From: Tricholoma matsutake
Lineage: Eukaryota; Basidiomycota; Agaricomycetes; Agaricales; Tricholomataceae
Reading direction: 5' to 3'
Assembly: GCA_026075535.2 (NCBI GenBank)
Contig: AP026547.1
Coordinates: 7,316,001 to 7,380,000, forward strand
Length of the DNA stretch: 64,000 nucleotides
Shown: positions 10,200 through 22,379 of the stretch, in pieces
Layout: every line of letters begins with the position of its first letter
Numbering within the stretch: the stretch's first letter is position 1
Position numbers and translations under genes: made by a program
The notes under the pieces: model-generated
What the model was told of the DNA's origin: nothing
Databases searched by the model: none
The model's input: the letters and a program-made list of their open reading frames with translations, nothing else

Positions 10200-13100
10200 T
10201 ATGTCTCGACTTCCAGGTGAGAAAATATTGCATCTGTCCCCTCTGTGAAATTTTGGTAAGGCCGGAATCTCATCCCCTCATACACCATTCTCACAATGTG
10301 ATGCGGAGCATTTGGATTACGTTTAAAGAATTGGGTGATCGCATTGCGTGCTCACTTACAATTCTCTTTGGGCTCCCACAAATTATTTTCGTCGGTATAG
10401 TTTTTCCACTTTATTAAGAACTCCAATTTGTTCCATCAAAGACGTGAGTCTAGAATTTCTTCAACTACATATTCTGGAGCACCTTCTACTATTATCGGAG
10501 GTTGCGGAGTAGTTTGTTGGCCAGGAATAGTGGGCGGGCAGTAAGGGTGTAGGCAGGATACATTAATCTCGGGATCAATCTTGAATGATCAGGGTAATTT
10601 TAGCACTACCACATTAGGTGAGATTACTTTAGAGATTGCATATGGGCCAACTTGTTTCTCTGTAAGTTTCCTCAAAGGTCATGGAATATTCAGGTCCTTG
10701 GTACTTAGCCACACCAAGTCACCAACTTTGTACTCTGGAGTGCGTGCTTGAGTACAATCCACGTGTCGCATCATGTCATCACATACTTTCTTCAATGCCG
10801 CCTCTGCTTCCTCTTGTACCTTTTGCATCTTAGATACAAAGTCTTCTACTGACTGTACTTTGACTTCCCTTCTGGGTTCTACTCCCATGCGAGGATGATA
10901 TCCATAATTTGCAAAAAAGGGTGACATACGAGTAGCCAAATGGAATTTGTTATTGTGGGAAAATTCGGCAATTGCCAGCCATTCGGGCCAGTCAGTTTGT
11001 CAGTAGTTGACAAACATACATAGGTACTGCTCTAACTCCTGGTTCATTCTCTCTGTCTGCCCATCAGTCTGTGGGTGATATGCCATAGATAATTTAGTTT
11101 GAATTCCCAATATGTTGTTCAGTTCTTGCATAAATGGGGAAGCAAATTGTGGTCTGCGATCGGAGATAACGGTATTGGGTAACCCATGTAACTGCCATAC
11201 CTGATTTAGATAGAGGCATGCCAAGCCCAATGATGAGGTTTCTGTAGTAGTAGGAATGATATGGACCTCCTTTGTGAAGCGGTCGCATACTATGAATATT
11301 GCATCATACCCTTGAGCCTCAGGTAATCCGGTAATAAAATCCACAGATATATCTCACCATGGCACTTTAGGTATAGGGTTCAGCATTAATTTTCCTGCAG
11401 GTTTCTCTGGAAATTTCTTCCCCCTCATGCACATATCACATCCATCCACATACCCCAACACATACTTTGAGATTCCAGGCCACCAATGATTTCTCATTAC
11501 TAATTCCAATGTCTTCCATCTTCCTGGATGTCTGGCAGTTGGTGTATTATGATGTAACCAGACGATCTCCTGATCCTTCGGTACATACACTTTTCCTCAA
11601 AACAACACCAACCCTTGTTCCTCAGCCCATTCATCTCCTTTAATATTACCTTTCTTCTCTCCCTTCAGAGCTTTCATGGCTTTCACTACTTCATCATCCA
11701 TTTCCGAACATTGTCTAATTTTAGACAACATTTCCATTTCTGAGCTATCTATTAATAGATGCCCTTGATGCATAGTGCAAATGCAAAAGTATTCGGGTTT
11801 GAGTAAGGTAACATTCTTATTGTCCTCCTCCACATCATTCAACCCTTGTGACAAATATGCACAAGGATGCCATTTGTCATCTTTGCACAACATTGAGAAT
11901 ACTGCTCCAGTAGCAAAATCAGATGCATCTGATTCCACTTGTACAGGGCATGTGAAATCTACTGGGGTTAATATTGGTCCCTCCACAAACTTCCTCTTCA
12001 ACTCCTCAAACACTGTCTGCTGCTGCTCTCCCCACCTCCACACTACTCCCTTTCGTGTAAGGTTATGTAAGGGTGCAGCAATTTTGGAAAAATTGTGCAC
12101 AAAGCAACGATAATAATTTGTGAGTCCCAAGAAGGCTTGAACCTCCTTGACACGGGTGGGCACAGGCCAATCTGTGATTGCCTGTACATTGATTGGATCC
12201 ATTTTGATCCCATCAGGGCCGATCAATAATCCTAGAAACTCAATCTTGCTTGCCCCAAACACACACTTCTCCAGTTTCAAAAATAGATCATTCTCTGCTA
12301 ACCTCTGTAGCACCTCCTGCACTATCGCCTCATGATTTTCTTTATCCTCCATGAATATCAGAATGTCATCAATGAATATTATTACCATGCCTTTGTCTAT
12401 TATGTCCTTGAAAATGTTGTTCATCATATTTTGGAAAGTTGGGGGACTATTGGTCATCCTGAAAAACATGACAAGCAGCTCGAAGGATCCTTGATGTGTG
12501 GCAAATGCAGCCTTCCACTCATCTCCTTTCTTTATTTGTACATTATTGAATCCCCATTGTAAATCAAATTTTGTAAAGACCTTGGCTTTTCCCACTTTGT
12601 CAATTATTTCTGAGATCAATGGCAGGGGGTATGCATTCTTCACTGTCCACTCATTCAGATACCTATAATCTGTACACATCCACTTCCTTTGGTCTTTCTT
12701 TGGCACGAAGAATATTGGTGATGTCTGTAGTGATTTCAAAGGTTGTATGTATCCTTTGCGCAATTGCTCCTTCAGGAAGGCATCCACTTCTTCTTGTTCC
12801 ATCAGAGATAATGGATAATGGATATACCTTTGACTTCTTTGGCACAAACCCTGGCTTCATCTCGATTGCATGATCCCATGGCTTCCACACTGGCATTCAC
12901 TCAGACTCCTTCTTCTGGAACACTGACAGATATTCATGATACACTTTTGGCACCCACTCCTCCACTGGCTTCTCCACCTTCACAATATTCTTGTCCCATG
13001 ACTGTCCTCCACAAATTGCTCTAAAGGTTTGCTTCTGCTCTTCTTTCTCGATCATGATCGGAACTTCCCCATTTGGCATTTCCTCATCCTCCACTTCCTC

Positions 13101-13730
13101 CATTGTAACAGAATACTTCCTCAGATGTTCTTTCTCTCTCTTTTTCCTTTTTTCCTTCTTCATCTTCCTCCCATACACATTACATTCCTTAGGACAACAA
13201 GTCATTTGTACTTTCCCAGTTTTCCAATCAATTTCAGGATTATGCTTCCATAACCATGGACATCCTATTGGTTTTCCCAAGATTGCACACTTCGAATATG
13301 GCCCATTCCTGATGCTCCTGATACTTTAGTACCATAGTCACCTCCTCCTTGATAGTTCCTCCATGATTGACTGTTCCATCAATATTGTACACCATTATAG
13401 GTTGCGCCAGCTTGCATGTGGTAATACCATTTCCAGTAATTAAGGACCAATTAATGAATAATCCTGTAGCACCACTATCAACCAATGCTTCCACATCAAT
13501 CGCTGCATGCGTGTCCACTGTCTTCAGTCCCACAGTCAAGGTGATTTCAGGTTCTATTCACGCAGTGTGAATAAAGAATTTAGGGGTTTTCAGAAATAGT
13601 GCTTAGCAATTTTCTTTGTCATGTGATTTGCAACAGTTGTACTCCTCCTTGATTTCCTTTTCTGATTTACTCTGGGTTTCCTCGGATACTAATACATTGT
13701 AATGATTCTGGGTCACCAATGGGGAAACCT
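10200..13730 (-). pseudogene. pol: G1 copy A pol (protease, RT, RNase H, integrase, chromodomain)
   Basis: The protease carries LVDSGATGLFINWS (about 13450-13500). The RT/RNase H part is a 416-residue open stretch (11597-12847) with FIDD as the catalytic motif (IIFIDDILIF). Integrase follows at 10679-11590 with the CDMC zinc-finger half, MDFITGLPEAQGYD and the HPQTDGQTERMNQ segment. The chromodomain region (10200-10650) is badly decayed. A 276-bp in-frame deletion near 11,830 removes most of RNase H and the tether. A TGA at 11597-11599 separates RNase H from integrase and is shared with copy B. Confidence 0.9.
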
Positions 13731-14824
13731 TCACTGGGACTCTTCCACAAAATTCTTCTGCCTGCCTTCCTCCAGCTTCACTTCCTCAATTGTAGCTTCC
13801 CTAATCTTTCTTTTCTGCCTACAATTCCTAGCGATGTGTCCTAACTGCCCACAGTTAAAAATTTTAAGTGGGGCTCATCTCCCCGCTTGATCAACCTCCA
13901 TTGCCTCTGCTGGTGCTGCTGACTCCATAACTATAGGTGTCACTGCCATGGCTGGTGGTTGTGCCCTCAGAGCTTGCACCTGAGGCATCCTTCCTTTCTT
14001 GGACTTTCCTCCTGATGGCTTTCCAAATTTACTACTTCCATACATCAACTTTGACTCTGCCTATAGGCTGTTCCTGCCGATATTGCCAGTCAAGGCGCAT
14101 TGCCCAATTATACCACTCGTCCAACTTCTCTGGCATAGAAGGTAGTCAGTAGATAGACTTGAATAAAGAGGGATTTAATTTTGCTTTCAAAAACTCTACC
14201 AACATGGCTTCTCCCATATCTGTCTGCAAAGCTTCTGCTTTGAACTGCAAAATAAATTCATCCGCCGTTAGGGAACCTTGGCACATGGTCTTTAATTTAG
14301 CATTGGCTGTTGCCTTTGGATTATGGTCTCCAAACTGTGCCTCCAATCTCTCCAGAAAGTCCTTGAAGGTTGCAAATGGTTTATTTCCCACAGCAATTTG
14401 ATTAATAGCCTTGTTTCTCCAGAACTGTGCTTTCCCCCCCTGAATGTATGAGAGAGCAAACATAATCCTAGACTCGGCTGTATGAAACTCTGGCTTCCTC
14501 CCATGGATGTACAATACTACAGAGCTGATGAAGGATTTTGTATTCTCCATGGTACCATCAAAGATTTGCAGGGGCACATACTTAGGTAAGCATGCTTTTC
14601 CATTTCCAGATCTCTTCCTCCTGCAACATCCACTCCACCATCTCCTCCATCTCATCATCTCTTTCTACTGTTGTCTCTGGCTGTACTTCCACTTGTCTGG
14701 GCTGTGATGCTGCCAACACTGACACTAATTGCGACATTTGTGCCATAAGCACATCCATTTTTGCCTCTAGCGCTGGTGTGGGAACAGGATTAGGACCAGG
14801 ATTAGAAGTTGAGGGTTCAGACAT
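13731..14824 (-). pseudogene. gag: G1 copy A gag
   Basis: Starts MSEPSTSNPGPNP at 14824 and is homologous to the intact 365-residue gag of copy B. It contains the retrotransposon gag core (FDGTMENTKSF, SYIQGGKAQFW, LERLEAQFGDHNPKA). Frame breaks near 14600 and 14146 and further stops inactivate it. The zinc knuckle (about 13820-13870) has lost its first cysteine (IFNCGQLGHIARNC), whereas copy B has lost the second. Confidence 0.85.
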
Positions 14825-15299
14825 AATGGTAAAATCTGTGATGAATCACTTCTTCGACAAATTCAAGATTTGTTCTTTGAGACCTCTCCAAATGTTTACA
14901 GGTCATGTGACAACATTTGTCAATTGTTCGTCAATGGCTCATTGTTCATCGGGTGCCTAATTTGACACTTCAGATCAATAACCCTTCCAACAGTGCCTGA
15001 TCTTGGGGATAACACTGAATTTGGCTTGTAACTAAAATAGTCATCCAAATAGAGTGATGTAAATTGTGACTAAACCAGATCCAATCGGTTGTCTGGTTGC
15101 AGCTGTCCTAATGATGAGCGCTGCCTCTTGATCACTGGCAGTCACAATGTAAGGCAAGGCCTGGCATTGGCTTATGAAAGAAAAGGTAGATTACATATAT
15201 ACAAGTACTTCCAGCTCATGCCGAAAGGATGAGTAATTGGATGTGGTGCAGTGAAACAATGACGTATGTGCAAGTAAGAGAAGGCGCACTGATATGGGA

Positions 15300-15310
15300 A
15301 GTTGTGTTCT
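15300..15310 (-). other. Self-complementary primer-binding site of G1 copy A
   Basis: Two bases inside the 5' LTR, the minus strand reads AGAACACAACT. This is exactly complementary to AGTTGTGTTCT in the LTR (15488-15498), which starts about 34 bp after the start of the TATATAAA box (about 15525-15532), i.e. at the expected transcription start. This layout matches the self-priming of Tf1/sushi elements. It is inferred from sequence only. Confidence 0.7.
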
Positions 15311-15312
15311 TC

Positions 15313-15724
15313 TGTTAGGGCAACACCCACTATCTGCTAGCTAAGACCATGCGGGTTCTCTCTACAAGAAGGGGGCAGGATCCACGCGCGTGATGGGGGA
15401 ACTGATGGTTTTGATGTGAGGGGTTATTAATAGGTGAGTTTGTTGAGATAGGCCGTTCACACCACAAGTGTAGGTGGAATACCTAAGAGAACACAACTGG
15501 GGTCCCCTAGGCATATATTTAGGGTTTATATACTATGTTACATATATTGTACTTTGTTGTTACCAATGCACTCGTACATGTGTGTACATATTGATGTGTG
15601 CGAAATAAAATTTTCATGCTATCAAAGTGTAGTGTCATTTAGCATAATTTGGCATCATGTAGCATAATTCAACATAATAAAATAAAAATGAAATTTTATT
15701 AGGTAATGGGGTGGTTTCCTAACA
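15313..15724 (-). repeat. 5' LTR of G1 copy A (412 bp)
   Basis: TGTTAGG...CCTAACA borders; followed by the CTGAT target duplication. It carries a TATA box at about 15525-15532 and five decamer repeats at 15628-15677. Confidence 0.95.
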
Positions 15725-16485
15725 CTGATGCTCCTTGTCTGCCACCTCCAGTTACCACTGAGGACTTTCATCCAGGATGTGAAGATCAACAGGAATGGCA
15801 GCAATTGCCCCATAGATCTGGCAGGCAGAGGAACATCCCAAATCATCCAGGAAATGTCTATGGAGAAAAGTGACTCCCCTCTGATATTCAGAGAGACATT
15901 GTGAGTGATTGTTATTGGAAGAGATCTGTGGGTCAAGATTTGGATACCTCCCAAACAAGACCACAGCCTCAACAAACAGAACTGGTTGCTGGACTGAGCT
16001 TGGCACCCCACAAGAGTGTGCCTGATTCCAATAAACAAGAAGAACACGATCACCCAATGCAAGGCACCAATGATATAGGCTACATTACTAAAATAGCCAA
16101 GGAAGGTGGAATTGGTCTGATAAGCTGGCTGCTATCAAAGGCAGTTAAACCATTGGGCAAATCAGACCAGGTTCCTACTCAATTTTGTGATATTGCACAC
16201 CTACCCAGGCAGCAGCAAATAGAGTGGAAACAAGCTCATCATGAAGAATTGGAAGCACTTCACAAAAGACAAGTATATAAAAATTGTAGATCTTCCACAT
16301 GGTCATAAAATGAACAAAAACAGATGGGTTTTCTCTGTAAAATTGGACAGAAGAAAACAAGCCAGACTCATGGCCAAAGGCTTTTCACAAGTCGAGGGCA
16401 TTGACTTTGATGAGATTTTCTCACCAGTTGTCTGCTACAAGACTGTACACCTCATGTTTGCACCTGCATCTATAGAAGGCATGTA
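15725..16485 (+). pseudogene. pol: Copia integrase tail and start of RT
   Basis: Continues the copia reading from 9775. The segment 15901-16300 is the linker before RT (DIAHLPRQQQIEWKQAHHEEL). The RT N-terminus is clear at 16300-16480 with NRWVFSVKLD, ARLMAKGFSQVEGIDFDEIF and SPVVCYKTVHLMF. The reading stops at the TA target of the pogo element (16484-16485) and resumes at 27891 in the same sense with LDIKTTFLYSKLNEEIY. Confidence 0.85.
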
Positions 16486-16715
16486 CAGTCAACACCCTCT
16501 TAACACATACCCCTGGTAACCCATACTCTCCCATACCCCATAGAATTTTTGAGCTACTGAGTTGGTAGGCAGGGAAATGGAACCCATAACCCATACTCTC
16601 TAATACCCAATGACCCATACCCTTTCCAAGGCAAAACCCATACATTTTATTACTATATATGTAATAGTGCACATGAACTTACAAACTGTGATGCACAGCA
16701 TCCAGAAGTCACAGA

Positions 16716-17330
16716 AATGATGGAGTTATAGGTGTCAAAGGCAATGGAAAACAACCTTGTCCTCACTGGTGAAGTTCTATGCCAGAAGTGGACAAACTTT
16801 GCAGACCTAGCAGGTGTCCCAGATGATGAGCATCTCAGTTTTAGTGAGGGATGGTTGGCTCGTTTCAAGGTCCAGAATGGTTTGAAGCAATTCAAGCTTC
16901 ATGGTGATGCTGGATCAGCAGATCTGGAGATCATGAAGACAGAGCAAAAATGCATCCAGGAGCTTATTGATAAGTACAGTTATGAGCTATGGGACATCTT
17001 TAACATGGATGAGACTGGGTTGTTCTATGGGTACATACCATACCTATTCTTTGGTTAAAACACTCATTTCAGAAATAGAATGCCTCCAGATTGAGGGTTA
17101 GCAAACAAGAAACATTTGGGAGTAAAGGGCAGAAAGGTCCAACTCACCTATGCCTTTATATCAATGCAGATGGATCTGAGAAACTGCTGCCCATCATCAT
17201 TGGAAAGGCACATAAACCTTGAGCATTTCAAAAGAAGACAGGCACACAGCTTGGTTTTTACTACCAGAACAATACAAAGGCTTGGATGACTTTGGTACTG
17301 TATCAGGAGTGGATTCAGCAATGGGATCAC
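16716..17330 (+). pseudogene. Pogo-type transposase, N-terminal half
   Basis: A CENP-B-type DNA-binding helix-turn-helix region is visible at about 16740-16890 (LCQKWTNFADLAGVPDDEHL, WLARFKVQNGLKQFKLHG). The first part of the DDE_1 catalytic domain follows, with the first Asp in DIFNMDETGLFY (about 16990-17030) and the strand LYINADGSEKLLPIIIGKAHKP at 17150-17220. Family members cut and paste at TA sites. Frameshifts occur near 17060 and 17220, and G2 copy C interrupts at 17331. Confidence 0.8.
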
Positions 17331-17770
17331 TATAAGGGCAACTTTAGAGGCCACTTAATTAATGGACTAGCAAAGGGAAATCTGAAGTTAAAATTATAGT
17401 ACATATTACAGGGATTGGAGGCTCACCTACCAAAGGGAAATCCAAAGAGAAAACTCTAAGGACCCCTTTGCCAATGCCCAGTATATGTGAAGATTGCAAA
17501 AATCAAATAATAACCTAAAAATAGAAAAGGCAGAGATAGGCAGATCAAGGCCACTGAATGACATCATACCAAGGGGTAGATGTTGGAAATGGTACTCCAC
17601 CTCTAAATATAAAACTGTCAACATGCACAAATGTGATAGAAAAGAAAATTAGTAATGAAATAAGGAAAAATCATAGAAAATGAAGAATAGAAGGAATTGA
17701 AGTGAGGAAAAATATAGGACGAACATAAAAAATAGGAGAAACACACGGGGCACCCCCTAGTCCCCTTACA
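17331..17770 (-). repeat. 3' LTR of G2 copy C
   Basis: Begins TATAAGGGCAAC and ends CCCCTTACA on the plus strand; in element sense it is TGTAAGGGG...CCCTTATA. A polypurine tract (AGAGAGGGGGTGA on the minus strand) adjoins it at about 17771-17785. Confidence 0.9.
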
Positions 17771-20700
17771 TCACCCCCTCTCTAAGATGCATTGCCCCGA
17801 TGCATTTGAAATCACATATGACCAAAGTCAGTGACTTGAATGTGACAAGGTGCAGCAGTGTGCCATTGGTGGAATTCCTTGACTAACCAAAGGGCATTCA
17901 CATTGGACTCCTCAACCCATGAGCTCTCCTCATACCCATAACCCTTCCAGTGCACCAAATACTGGAGTTTTCCTCAGCGCAACCGGCTGTCCAAGATCGA
18001 CTCAACTTTGTACTGGGGTTCTCCCTCAATCACTGTAGGCGGTGGTGGTGGATGTGAATGGTGTCCTGGGAATGGATCTGGGGGAGCTGGAAGGAGTTTG
18101 ACAACATGGAAGACTGGGTGGAGTGTGGACATGGAGGCTGGGAGGTGCAGACAATAGGCATGCATTCCAACACACTTGACAATGGGAAAAGGTCCCAGAA
18201 CGTGATGGGCGAGTTTCTTGGATGGACATGTGGTGGAGATGTCACTGGAGTCAAGGTAAACTCAATCACCAACCTTGTACTGAGGGGCCGGAGAATGATG
18301 TTGATTGTAAAAGTGCACCATGTCATCCTTCGCCTTCACTAAGGCTGCCTTTGCCTCCTCCAAGCTATCCCTCATGTGTTCTGTGAACTCATTCACTGTC
18401 TCGATGTGTGAAAGAGTTTGGCGAGGTTTGAATCCCATGTGTGGATGCCATCCAGTGTCTAAGAGGGAAGGGATTTGTTGAGTGGAAGCATGGATGTGGT
18501 TGTTGTACCCAAACTCGGCCAAGGGGAGAAGATCATCCCAATTGTCCTGGTGCTCATTGACAAAGATGCGGATGTACTGCTCCAGTTCCTGGTTGACTCA
18601 CTCAGTCTGGCCATCAGTTTGCAGGTGATAGGCAGTCAAAGCAACAAGTTTGATCCCCAGAAGTTGGTACAGCTCATGAGTGAACTTTGCCATGAACTGA
18701 GGGCCATGGTCAGAAAGGGAGGTGCCAGGAAGTCCATGTAATTTCCACACATGGTGGAGATAGAGTCAGGTGGCACCCAGGGCACTGACAGTGGTGTGAG
18801 TGGGAATAAAGTGAGCATGTTTCCCCACTGAATCAATTGTGCACATCACCACATGAAACCCATTCGACTCTGGCAACTCCACCACAAAGTCAACACTGAC
18901 AACATCCCAACGACTCTCTGGAACAGGAAGAGGGTGTAGCTCACCAATTGGTTTGCGACAAGGAATCTTGGTGTGTAAGCAAAGGTCACAAGTACAACAA
19001 TACTGACCAATGAGCTGTGACATTTGTGGCCACCAATAATTCTGTGAGGTGAGCTGCAAAGTCTTCCAGTGTCCAGGATGACTGGCAATCTGTGAGTCAT
19101 GGTGTTGGGATATGATGCACCAGCAAAAGTCTGGGTCATTGGGGACATAGATGTGATCCCTGAAATACAACAAGTCCTCCTTTTCTGCCCACTCTTCCAC
19201 ATGCAAGGAAAGGGTGGATCCATTCCTCAGTTCTTTAACAGGTCTGGCTGCAACAACACAATGTTTTGATTGTCATCGCTGCCATCCCCATGGTCTGCAC
19301 ATTGGGAGACAGCATTGGTCTTCCCCATGCTGCGACCCAGATGGTGGTGCAAGGAGAAATTGAATCTGGATAGATACAGGGACCAACAAGCTTGATGATG
19401 ATTCAATTTCTTGGCCATCATAAAGTACTCAAGATTCTTGTGATCTGTTCAAATTTCCACCTTGTGTTGGGCACCCTCGAGGAAGTGTCACCATTTCTCA
19501 AGTGCATGCATTATCGCCAACATCTCCATGTCATGGATCTCATAGTTTTGCTCTACAGCACTAAGGCTTTTGGAGTAGAATGCAACAGGATGCCACTTCT
19601 GGTCCTCCAGAGACTGCTGAGACAACACGGCACACATCACAAAGTCAGAACTGTTGGCTTCTACACAAAAAGGGTGCAAATCATCAGCAAAGGTAAGAAT
19701 GGGAGCAGAAGTGACCATCTCCTTAAGCTTTTTGAACACCTCCTGTTGTGCATTATCCCACCTCCATGCCTACTTTCCTGTCAAGTCAAATAGTGGTTGT
19801 GCATGATGTGAGAAATCCTTGATAAAACACCAATAGAAATTAATGAAGCCCAGGAAAGACTGCACCTCTTTCTTGTTTGTGGGCATTGGCCAAGCCATGA
19901 CCCCATTCACCTTGATAGGATCCATCTCTACCTGACCCTCTGAGGTAATCAGGCCAAGGTACTCGATCTTGGTCTTCTCAAACTTGCACTTGTCCTGATG
20001 AAGTTAGAGTTTGTACTGTTGAAGTCATTCCACGATGAGGCACGTGATGTGACGGTGTTCTTCAACTGTGCAAGTGAAGATGAGGATGTCATCAAGATAG
20101 ATGCAAACAATGCATTTGAGGATGAGGTCATGGAAGATGTTGTTCATCATGGTCTGAAAGGTGGCAGGACTATTATTAAGGCCAAACAACATGATGAGTG
20201 GTTCAAAAAGACCATGGTTGGTACGAAAGGCTGCCTTCCACTCATCTCCCTCCTTTGTCCTCACATTATTGTAACCCCAATGGATGTCAAGCTTGGTAAA
20301 GTATCAGGCTCCATGGAGCTGGTTCACAAGTTTGGAGATGAGAGGTAATAGCAATTTTTGACTGTGATGTCATTGAGCCTCTGTAGTCTTGAACTGGTTG
20401 AAGTGAGCCATCCTTCTTAATGAACTGGTCAAGCTGTCGCTGTTCTTCAGAAGAGAGAGGATAGATCTTGCAGGATGAAGGGGTTGCACTGGGGGTGAGT
20501 TTGATCATGTGATCCCATGGCTTGCACACAATGAGAGAGTTGAATGATTCCTTGGATAATGTGTCCCCAAACTCATGGAGATGAGGAAGCAAGGCATCAG
20601 TAGAGGATTTAGCGGCATTGGTTTTGTGGAAGGCCTCAGTGAGGCATTGGGATATGCTCAATGTAGCACACACCTCATGCGATGGACAAATCACAGTGTA

Positions 20701-21490
20701 GAAGATCTGATCACCTTCCTCCCCTTTCTCTGGCTCCTCTTCATCATCATCTGAGTCCAGCATCAGATCAGGAACCCCCTCTAACTCCACCTCAGGCACA
20801 GGCAGGGGTCTGGCACAACACTTCTGAGTGTGCTGTACTGAGGCCCTTTGTCCATGGTGTTCTTGTCTGGCTTCTGTGAAACAAGTGCAATAGTGGGATG
20901 GACACCAGCTCATTGTAACCTCCCCGGTACACCAGTTGACCTCTGGGTTATGGTCTTGAAGCCACAGATAGCCCAAGATTACCTTCTGCTTTTCTAACTG
21001 AGTGACAGCAAAAAGGGCACACTCACTATGATCTTTGTAGGTCTACAACCTATCAGATGGCACCAACTTCATTTGGGGACCCATCCACATTATAAACAGG
21101 TATTGGACATGCAAGTGAGCGAGTATTCAGGTGATGTTGTTGTGCAAGATGGGCATCAATGAAGAGACTGGTCGCACCAGAGTTCAGGAGCACAGAGACA
21201 CTGAGTATCTGTCCAGTATCAGTAGTCTGTGGTTTGATTGCTAGGCTCAAGGAATGTGTAGAGGGAGTGGATGCAACAATATATTTGCATGGTAGTTTGC
21301 GCTCCCATGATTTAATTCTGGGGCATGGGGCAGAGGGAGAGATAGGAAGAGCAGGTACATCTTCAGCCAACTTTGAAGGGCCAGAGAGGGGAACAGTCAT
21401 GGAATTAGATTCATCCTCTGGGAATTCAACTGACAAAACTTCAAAGTGGTTATGGACAGGCAGTGAGGGCATACAATTCACTCATTGCAA
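17771..21490 (-). pseudogene. pol: G2 copy C pol (protease to chromodomain)
   Basis: Homologous over its length to the D and E pol. Protease LLNSGATSLFID (about 21160-21190; the catalytic Asp reads Asn), RT with YLDDILIFT (about 20070-20100), RNase H (19488-19739), integrase zinc finger and core (18480-19150), and a proline-rich chromodomain tail (17771-18165). It is broken by many stops. Two deletions relative to D are visible: about 75 bp near 20,420 and about 115 bp near 19,230, the second flanked by the repeat AACAG. A TGA at 18262-18264 is shared with copy D. Confidence 0.85.
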
Positions 21491-21653
21491 ATAGAAAAAT
21501 CCTGCTCCTCTACAACTTCTGACTTGATCTCCTCTGCAACCTGGTCCTTCGCTTCCTCAACATCTACAAGCACCGACAGGTCCAGGAGGAGTTCATCTTG
21601 CCCCCCAGGGGTGAGCATGCAAATATCCTGATGATGGGGACATGCTCTGGCAT

Positions 21654-21978
21654 TAGGGAACTGCATGGGTTTTACCTGCAGGTTTCCCATGCTTTTATTT
21701 TTTAATTTATTCAATGAGTTTTGCATGGAAAATCATGAAAAAAAGATTTTCTGGAAGCTTTTTGTTGGCTCTTTGTATTCTAACACATAAAACAATATTT
21801 GGGTGACATCTGTCATGTGACAAGGTCAAACATAAATTATTTTGTCCCTTGTATCACAAGCATCCATTGAATAGCTATCAGAAAATCATTTTTTCATGAG
21901 TTTTCATGCAAACCTCATTGAATAAATTAGGAAATAAAAGTGTGGGAAACCCATGGGTAAAACCCATGCAGTTCCCTA
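21654..21978. mobile_element. hAT-type MITE (325 bp) in G2-C gag
   Basis: Long inverted termini of about 85 bp begin TAGGGAACTGCATGGGTTTT at both ends. The element is flanked by the perfect 8-bp direct repeat TCTGGCAT (21646-21653 and 21979-21986), the size made by hAT transposases. It has no coding capacity and most of it can fold into one hairpin. Confidence 0.85.
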
Positions 21979-22379
21979 TCTGGCATGTGTCCAGTTTTCC
22001 CACAGCGGTAGCAGAGATCCAACCTATGCGCGTGGCTACAGGCTGTATCAATGTCCATTGGTACTGGGACATTGACAGCTGGTGCAGGAGTCTGATGACA
22101 GAAATGGGGTTATGCTGGGGAATGGTTTGATTGAAGGTGTAGGGCACATTAGTGGTAGTTGGAGCATGGAATGCAGCATTAAACACTGCATTTGTGAGTC
22201 AGTTCTCATCACAGAGTGAAGCAGCTTCATACCAAGCATAGATATCATCTTCTGCTGGCAGTAATTTACACTGCCCCATATGTTCCATGTGGATCCATGT
22301 GGACTGTGCAGACTCCATTGATAGGTCGTCTCCTCGGCTCAAGGACTGATTCACCACTTTAGCATCATTCTAATCATGT

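Larger units (their letters stand above)
9776..15724 (-). mobile_element. Ty3/gypsy G1 copy A
   Basis: A complete insertion of 5949 bp. Two 412-bp LTRs with perfect TGTTAGG...CCTAACA ends are flanked by the 5-bp target duplication CTGAT (9771-9775 and 15725-15729). Gag and pol read on the minus strand. Compared with copy B it lacks 276 bp of RNase H and has more stops. It sits in the integrase C-terminal region of the copia element, about 290 bp downstream of the site equivalent to the copy B insertion. Confidence 0.95.
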
